From contig JAEOTU010000203.1 of assembly GCA_016839665.1 (NCBI GenBank), positions 1 through 10,085 of the forward strand: a DNA stretch of 10,085 nt, written 5' to 3'. The DNA is from Candidatus Hodarchaeota archaeon. GTDB taxonomy: Archaea > Asgardarchaeota > Heimdallarchaeia > Hodarchaeales > Hodarchaeaceae. Under the pieces are notes generated by a model, which made no database searches, had not been told where the DNA came from, and saw nothing but the letters and a program-made list of their open reading frames with translations. The translations under genes and the position numbers were made by a program. Position 1 is the first letter of the stretch, and every line of letters starts with the position of its first letter. Shown here in pieces: positions 5,890 to 10,085 of the stretch.

Positions 5890-7326
5890 ATGGTTTCGCT
5901 TATGGAGGAGACAAAATCCAAGAGTAAAAAAAGGTTGTTCCTATTGATCAGCCTAACTGGTATATTAAGTCTTCTTGCTTTCTTAATCTTGCCCATAATA
6001 ATCAGAATAATCCTAGAATTTCTTTTGTTTCCATACAATGTTAATTTATTATGGGTATGTGTGTTAATTGGAATTTTTTTCCTTTTTTTTGATATTACGT
6101 ATCATTTGGGCATTCATACTAAGAGAATAACCCCAATTAAGGCAATCTCCCAACTTTTCCACCATTGGCAAGCGATCTCAATTGGAGCTGTCATTATTTG
6201 CTGGGGATTCTTTATAATGGGCTTTTCTCCTTCCTCTTTTTGGCTGAGGGAGTACAATTTTTGGTTAATCTTATTCTCATTTCTGATTCTAGGATTTATC
6301 GTTATTAGACTCACTTTTTTACGATTTCTTGAGAAAAATCTTGGTAATATATCGAGAGTTTATCTAATGTTTCCTTTTGTTATTATTGCATTGATAGGCG
6401 TCGCAAGTATTCCCTACCTTCAGATTTATGCAGTGGTGCCAAGTACATCCTCTTCTCAATTTCTGGAATTTAATTCTAATTCAGCTCTAATTCCGTTAGA
6501 AGTTCCATATTCGTGGGAAGTTTTCTTAAATGACTATTCTTTTCCATCTAATTCTATTAACATTCAAAAAAATATTCAATACAATGACTATAATACATTG
6601 GATATTTACTTCACCTTACATGCTACCCAGAAGAATCCTCTTCTAATATTGATTCATGGTGGTGGATGGATTTCAGGCTCCAAAAATACTGATCCCATCC
6701 AATTTGTGTCCAGATTTTTTGCAGCTCATGGTTTTACAGTTTTTACTATTGATTACCGACTATTTCCTACTGCTAATATGTTAGAAATGTTGACTGATGT
6801 ACGGGATGCAGTGGTATATGCTAAAAGTAATGCTTTCCAGTACAATGGTAATTCTAATGTAACTTTTCTGTTTGGTCGTTCAGCAGGAGCACATCTAGGA
6901 TTATTGGCCACGTATAGTTCAAATAAGACCTTAGTGCCTGAATATCCAAGTAATTATACAGTTTCGGATTTAGAAATCCAAGGGGTTGCTTCTATATACG
7001 GGATTACAGAGTTAGGCACTGGTTCTTCCCGAATGGCTGGTGTTGATGAGAGTGGAGAGTCCTTTCCTATTCAAAGCGTTTCTCCCCTCAATTATGTAAA
7101 CAATTCTAACTTACCTCCTACATTTCTTGCAGCAGGGAGTTTAGATTCATTAGTTCCAGTAAAAAATTCTCGCGTATTACATGAAGCGTTAAACAAGTAT
7201 AAGGTCACCAATATATACCTTGAAATCCCTTGGGCAAATCATGCGTTTGACAATATCTTACAATCTCCCGCAGGACAAGTCACCATGTACTACTTACTCA
7301 ATTTTTTCAGTCATTATTCTACATAA
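5890..7326 (+). CDS. Membrane-anchored alpha/beta hydrolase (esterase/lipase-like)
   Basis: 478 residues in two halves. Residues 16-185 contain about five hydrophobic helices (17-47, 52-68, 93-112, 124-142, 157-182). Residues 225-475 form an alpha/beta hydrolase of the hormone-sensitive-lipase/BD-FAE type: a strand and oxyanion loop LLILIHGGGW (251-260), GFTVFTIDYRLFP (281-293), the nucleophile elbow GRSAG with S331, probable acid D419 in AAGSLDSLVP, and probable base H451 in WANHAFDN. The triad is complete, so it should be an active serine hydrolase on short-chain or acyl esters; the substrate cannot be told. With an odd number of helices the catalytic half probably faces outside if the N-terminus is inside, as the basic stretch at 9-15 suggests. 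A second ATG (5902) fits the start poorly; the first lies at the right distance from the TATA element. Confidence 0.88.
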   Translation: MVSLMEETKSKSKKRLFLLISLTGILSLLAFLILPIIIRIILEFLLFPYNVNLLWVCVLIGIFFLFFDITYHLGIHTKRITPIKAISQLFHHWQAISIGAVIICWGFFIMGFSPSSFWLREYNFWLILFSFLILGFIVIRLTFLRFLEKNLGNISRVYLMFPFVIIALIGVASIPYLQIYAVVPSTSSSQFLEFNSNSALIPLEVPYSWEVFLNDYSFPSNSINIQKNIQYNDYNTLDIYFTLHATQKNPLLILIHGGGWISGSKNTDPIQFVSRFFAAHGFTVFTIDYRLFPTANMLEMLTDVRDAVVYAKSNAFQYNGNSNVTFLFGRSAGAHLGLLATYSSNKTLVPEYPSNYTVSDLEIQGVASIYGITELGTGSSRMAGVDESGESFPIQSVSPLNYVNNSNLPPTFLAAGSLDSLVPVKNSRVLHEALNKYKVTNIYLEIPWANHAFDNILQSPAGQVTMYYLLNFFSHYST

Positions 7327-7423
7327 CAACTAGATATCAATATCGTAAGAGTAGAATAATTGAGAAACGTGCTGAACTAAGAAAATATGCAGAGAAAAGA
7401 GATTATCAGTCAAAGTAGAATTA

Positions 7424-7431
7424 TTTTTTTT
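7424..7431 (+). terminator. Poly-T stretch after the hydrolase gene
   Basis: Eight consecutive T on the plus strand about 100 bases after the stop codon, with no stable hairpin before it. Archaeal RNA polymerases terminate at T-runs alone, so this may end the hydrolase transcript. It is the longest T-run in the spacer. Confidence 0.35.
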
Positions 7432-7479
7432 GCTTGAAAAAAGGACAGAAAAAAGCGTTTTTGAAAAGTGGAAAAATTT

Positions 7480-7545
7480 GATTAATAATTAACCATTTCA
7501 ATAAATTAGAACACCTTGTTCTAAAAAGTAGATTAATAACCATTT
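7480..7545 (+). repeat. Imperfect direct repeats flanking a palindrome upstream of the metalloprotease
   Basis: GATTAATAATTAACCATTT (7480-7498) recurs as GATTAATAACCATTT (7531-7545), differing by an internal TTA insertion. The copies are about 51 bases apart and flank the palindrome at 7506-7524. The second copy is AT-rich enough to contain the TATA element of the protease gene. The arrangement looks like a regulatory region. Confidence 0.5.
7506..7524. promoter_or_regulatory. Perfect palindrome, candidate operator
   Basis: TTAGAACA (7506-7513), CCT, TGTTCTAA (7517-7524): arms of eight bases match perfectly around a three-base centre, 80 bases upstream of the protease ATG. As DNA it resembles a dimeric regulator site; as RNA it would form a tight hairpin. 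No T-run follows directly, so a terminator is less likely. Confidence 0.5.
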
Positions 7546-7603
7546 TTTCCTCCCCAAACCTAACGAAGATTTTCAAATTCATCCATTTGGCGGTTAGCTA
7601 TCT

Positions 7604-9208
7604 ATGATTGGATCATATAAAACCAGGATCAATTTCTTATGCTTAATCACTCTCTTTCTTTTAGGGATACTAATTTCTGTTGGAGATCTTAGCAGATGTG
7701 AACCTATATCAAACAAACAAAGCCTCACAAGATTAGATCCTTCTGTTTTTCAGGAATATTCCGTGGAAATTGATGTTTCTCAGGATCCTAATCGTGATTT
7801 CCGAGAACACATATCCCAATCCTCTCGAAATAAAACGATATCATCCCAAAATAAAGAATTTTGGGGTGTAGGCGATCAACGAGCCTTCTGGGTTTATGAT
7901 TTCGCCGATTTGCACTACTATGCGATAAATGCGACCGTACTCGCAATAGGAGAGTTCTGCTATGTGTTCATGGAGGAAAGGAGTATAACAGAATTAGGAG
8001 AACCTGATGCATCGGACCTTTCGAATATCATTCGCAACGAGTTTGATAACAAAATTTATCCACGAGTCACTGATTTAGCTGGACATCCTAATGGAACATT
8101 AGGGGATATCGATGACGATCCCAGAATTGTTATTCTACTTTCTGATAATGAAACGAGTTATTATTCCCAAAGAAATGAACAACCAGCAGAGTATAGTAAT
8201 GAGTGTGAAATGATTTATATCTACAGTCTACTTCATCACTGGCCTTTTTACTTGTATACAACACTCGCTCATGAGTTCCATCACTTGATTTGGTTTAATA
8301 ATGAGATGGATGAAGCTCATTTTGTCCTAGAGGGAATAGCAGAGTATACATCTTATCATGCTGAATACTTGGACTCTTATAATAATATCACAAACCGAGC
8401 GATTCAATTTCTTTCACATCCAGAAGATTCTCTTCTATATTTCAATGTTTATAACGAGGAGGGACAAAATAGAGCCATTGATTACGGTAATTCATATTTA
8501 TTTGCGTTCTATATAGCAGAACATTATGGCGTTGATATCCTCCGTAACTTGGTAAAAGAACCAGGGGATGGGGCAATTGGCGTTGAATCTTGCCTCCAAA
8601 AAGCAGGATTTAATATCACATTCAATGAGCTCTATTTCAATTGGATAACAGCATTAACCATTGATAGACTAGGGTTTGAGAATAATCTTTATGGATTTGA
8701 AAACCTAGATGCCCGAATAACTAATTTTGATCTTATTACCGACTTCCCCGTCTTTTCTAAAATCCTTTCACTTCGTTTCTATGGCTTTCATATCCAGAAA
8801 TTTCAGGTGTTACCAAATAATTTCGCCATTCAGATTAAAAAAGCTACTGATCAAACCATAGGTACCTCTGTTGCTATTCATAATGACCAAGGTTGGGAAA
8901 TCTACAAAAATCTTCATGATGAACCAGAGACAATCATTACTGACTATTATACCACTGATTCCATTGATGAGGCATATATTGTAACCAGTTATATGTGGAA
9001 CGATACACCTACCGATACCATCGATTTTGGGGTCGGTCCATTAATAGAAATAGAAATTTCTGTGTTCCAAGCAACTCCTACTTCCTCATCCATAAGCGAA
9101 ACTCGAACCACTACTGTTCTTACTTCAGGTTTTACAATTGTAACTGCTTTCATGTTTTTTCTTGGTATTTTTGTTTGCGCACGACACTCTAAGAATCGAT
9201 TCAAATAA
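7604..9208 (+). CDS. Secreted, membrane-tethered gluzincin-type metalloprotease
   Basis: 534 residues. Residues 8-27 are a signal or anchor helix (INFLCLITLFLLGILISVG). Residues 85-350 hold a zinc protease core: HEFHH (223-227; H223 and H227 ligands, E224 catalytic) and LEGIAEY with E243 as probable third ligand, the HExxH...E pattern of gluzincins and closest in style to M30/M6-like secreted peptidases. NGTLGDIDDDPRIVILLSD (163-181) and the helices GNSYLFAFYIAEHYGVDILRNL (295-316) and FNELYFNWITA (340-350) also fit those families. A beta-rich domain (380-488) follows, then a Ser/Thr-rich linker (490-504), a hydrophobic helix (508-525) and a basic tail (RHSKNRFK), giving C-terminal membrane tethering. 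Two cysteines near the core (C119, C201) may be paired. GGCGGT lies nine bases before the ATG. Probably degrades proteins at the cell surface; targets unknown. Confidence 0.85.
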   Translation: MIGSYKTRINFLCLITLFLLGILISVGDLSRCEPISNKQSLTRLDPSVFQEYSVEIDVSQDPNRDFREHISQSSRNKTISSQNKEFWGVGDQRAFWVYDFADLHYYAINATVLAIGEFCYVFMEERSITELGEPDASDLSNIIRNEFDNKIYPRVTDLAGHPNGTLGDIDDDPRIVILLSDNETSYYSQRNEQPAEYSNECEMIYIYSLLHHWPFYLYTTLAHEFHHLIWFNNEMDEAHFVLEGIAEYTSYHAEYLDSYNNITNRAIQFLSHPEDSLLYFNVYNEEGQNRAIDYGNSYLFAFYIAEHYGVDILRNLVKEPGDGAIGVESCLQKAGFNITFNELYFNWITALTIDRLGFENNLYGFENLDARITNFDLITDFPVFSKILSLRFYGFHIQKFQVLPNNFAIQIKKATDQTIGTSVAIHNDQGWEIYKNLHDEPETIITDYYTTDSIDEAYIVTSYMWNDTPTDTIDFGVGPLIEIEISVFQATPTSSSISETRTTTVLTSGFTIVTAFMFFLGIFVCARHSKNRFK

Positions 9209-9243
9209 ATAACAAGGCTATCGGTATTACAACCTGGAAGTAA

Positions 9244-9253
9244 GTTTATTAAT
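9244..9253 (+). promoter_or_regulatory. TATA-like element of the Mth938-like gene
   Basis: TTTATTAA in the 66-base spacer after the protease gene is centred about 26 bases before the ATG at 9275, with no Shine-Dalgarno, implying a separate leaderless transcript rather than readthrough from the protease. Confidence 0.4.
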
Positions 9254-9274
9254 GATAGAGTATTAAGTTGGGGC

Positions 9275-9658
9275 ATGAAGAGAATAAATTTTGAATCAAC
9301 CCGGTTTGGATCAATAACTATATCCGATAAAGAATATCCTCATGATGTCTATCTTTTACCTGACTATCAAATAGTCAAGCGGGATAAATCTCATTCCAAA
9401 CGAATTAGGGGGCATAAGGAACTTTCAAAATGGGAACTCAAACTATTATTTGAGGAAAATCCCCGCTACTTGGTTATTGGAACAGGACAAACAGGGATTT
9501 TACCATTAACTCAAGAATCTGAAAGCTGGTTAGCATCAAAACTAGAACAAGAGAATATCGTTCTGATACGAGACCGTACACCCCTGGTTCTCGATAAAAC
9601 AAATGAGCTTTTGAAGCAGGACAAAAGAATAGCAGGTATTTTTCATACTACTTGTTAA
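9275..9658 (+). CDS. Mth938/AAMDC-like (DUF498) domain protein
   Basis: 127 residues covering a whole Mth938-like domain, named after a Methanothermobacter protein and found in human AAMDC. The family hallmarks appear in order: FGSITISDKEYPHDVYLLPD (11-30), GHKELSKWELKLLFEENPRYLVIGTGQTGILPL (46-78), a T-containing loop and LVLDKTNELLKQDKRIAGIFHTTC at the end, the characteristic N...RV/I AA.xHxTC ending. It is a small soluble alpha/beta protein with no membrane segment. Its biochemical role is not established for archaea, and neighbours give no clear hint. The start is supported by a TATA box 26 bases upstream. Confidence 0.92.
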   Translation: MKRINFESTRFGSITISDKEYPHDVYLLPDYQIVKRDKSHSKRIRGHKELSKWELKLLFEENPRYLVIGTGQTGILPLTQESESWLASKLEQENIVLIRDRTPLVLDKTNELLKQDKRIAGIFHTTC

Positions 9659-9731
9659 AGATAAAAAAATTAATTAGGTTTCGAGAATATAGATGCAAAA
9701 ATTCTTATTGAATGGCATATAAGTAATCTAA

Positions 9732-9738
9732 TTATTAA
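9732..9738 (+). promoter_or_regulatory. TATA-like element of the leucine-rich-repeat gene
   Basis: TTATTAA within TAATTATTAATTT, centred about 31 bases before the ATG at 9766, in the 107-base spacer after the Mth938-like gene. No Shine-Dalgarno is present. Confidence 0.3.
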
Positions 9739-9765
9739 TTTCTTAGGAACGGTTGACCCGAATTG

Positions 9766-10085
9766 ATGGAAACACAACTAGCTGAAAGCTTTGAACTTGA
9801 AAATCTAAAAAAATTGCTTCAACAGATTTCAGATGATATTCAAATTGACGATATAATAAATCGGCGGAGAACAGTATATGTTATTGACTTTTTCAAGAAA
9901 TTAGACCTCAGGGAGTTACATATCAAGGAACTAGGAGATGAAATCGGGTTATTTAGACAATTAAACAGATTAGACTTACGTACCAATGATCTTAAATCCC
10001 TCCCTATTGGTATTACAAAGCTAATCAATTTAAAACGCTTGGATTTACGTTGGAATCCGATAAAATCATTACCCAAAGAAATTGC
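9766..10085 (+). CDS. Leucine-rich-repeat protein, N-terminal part (continues past window)
   Basis: The frame is open from the ATG at 9766 to the right edge (106 codons plus two bases). Residues 1-43 are a charged, helical N-terminal cap (METQLAESFELENLKKLLQQ...). From residue 45 a 23-residue leucine-rich repeat begins: a degenerate unit KLDLRELHIKEL at 45, RLDLRTNDLKSLPIGITKL at 68 and RLDLRWNPIKSLPKEI at 91. The LxLxxNxLxxLPxxI consensus is that of the eukaryote- and bacteria-shared LRR type often linked to Roc/GTPase or protein-binding modules. There is no signal peptide, so it is probably cytosolic and binds partner proteins. C-terminal domains lie outside the window. Confidence 0.88.
   Translation, partial: METQLAESFELENLKKLLQQISDDIQIDDIINRRRTVYVIDFFKKLDLRELHIKELGDEIGLFRQLNRLDLRTNDLKSLPIGITKLINLKRLDLRWNPIKSLPKEI

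Noticed and set aside
8989..9276. Open frames on both strands over the end of the protease gene
   Set aside because: Both overlap the protease C-terminus in other frames; the protease frame has clear linker, membrane and tail features.
9840..10076. Minus-strand open frame of 78 codons
   Set aside because: Antisense to the leucine-rich-repeat gene, whose regular 23-residue repeat proves the plus-strand frame.

Overview
The window reads as accessory chromosome of an AT-rich archaeon. TATA-like boxes sit about 24-31 bases ahead of several ATG codons with little or no Shine-Dalgarno, which implies leaderless or short-leader transcripts. The gene content (PadR regulator, Mth938-fold protein, leucine-rich-repeat protein, secreted gluzincin protease with a C-terminal membrane anchor, B12/radical-SAM enzyme) fits an Asgard archaeon (Loki- or Heimdall-like). 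That placement is an inference from style and content, not from a marker gene.

Left half (1-5826), all genes on the minus strand. From the left edge: a radical SAM enzyme with an N-terminal B12-binding-like domain, cut at its C-terminus by the window edge and lacking a standard in-frame start. A 376-base spacer follows, holding hairpins and tiny ORFs. Next is a compact operon, transcribed PadR regulator -> HAAS-like/RDD membrane protein -> DUF1624/HGSNAT-type multi-pass acyltransferase. The PadR promoter carries a palindrome between TATA box and start, suggesting autoregulation. Further right are two tiny membrane-protein ORFs overlapping by ATGA, an 88-residue small soluble protein, and an acetoacetate decarboxylase family enzyme with the catalytic Lys-Lys pair.

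Right half (5827-10085), all genes on the plus strand. A 63-base divergent spacer with a shared TATA-like element leads into a membrane-anchored alpha/beta hydrolase (five predicted N-terminal TM helices, HGGGW, GRSAG). After a 277-base regulatory-looking spacer (poly-T, direct repeats, palindrome) comes a secreted, membrane-tethered HEFHH metalloprotease. It is followed by an Mth938/AAMDC-like protein and the start of a leucine-rich-repeat protein that runs off the right edge.

The genes do not form one obvious pathway. The best-supported functional unit is the PadR/HAAS-RDD/acyltransferase operon, probably concerned with the cell envelope. The hydrolase and protease each carry membrane anchors and probably act at the cell surface. 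No rRNA, tRNA, CRISPR array, transposase or integrase was seen.
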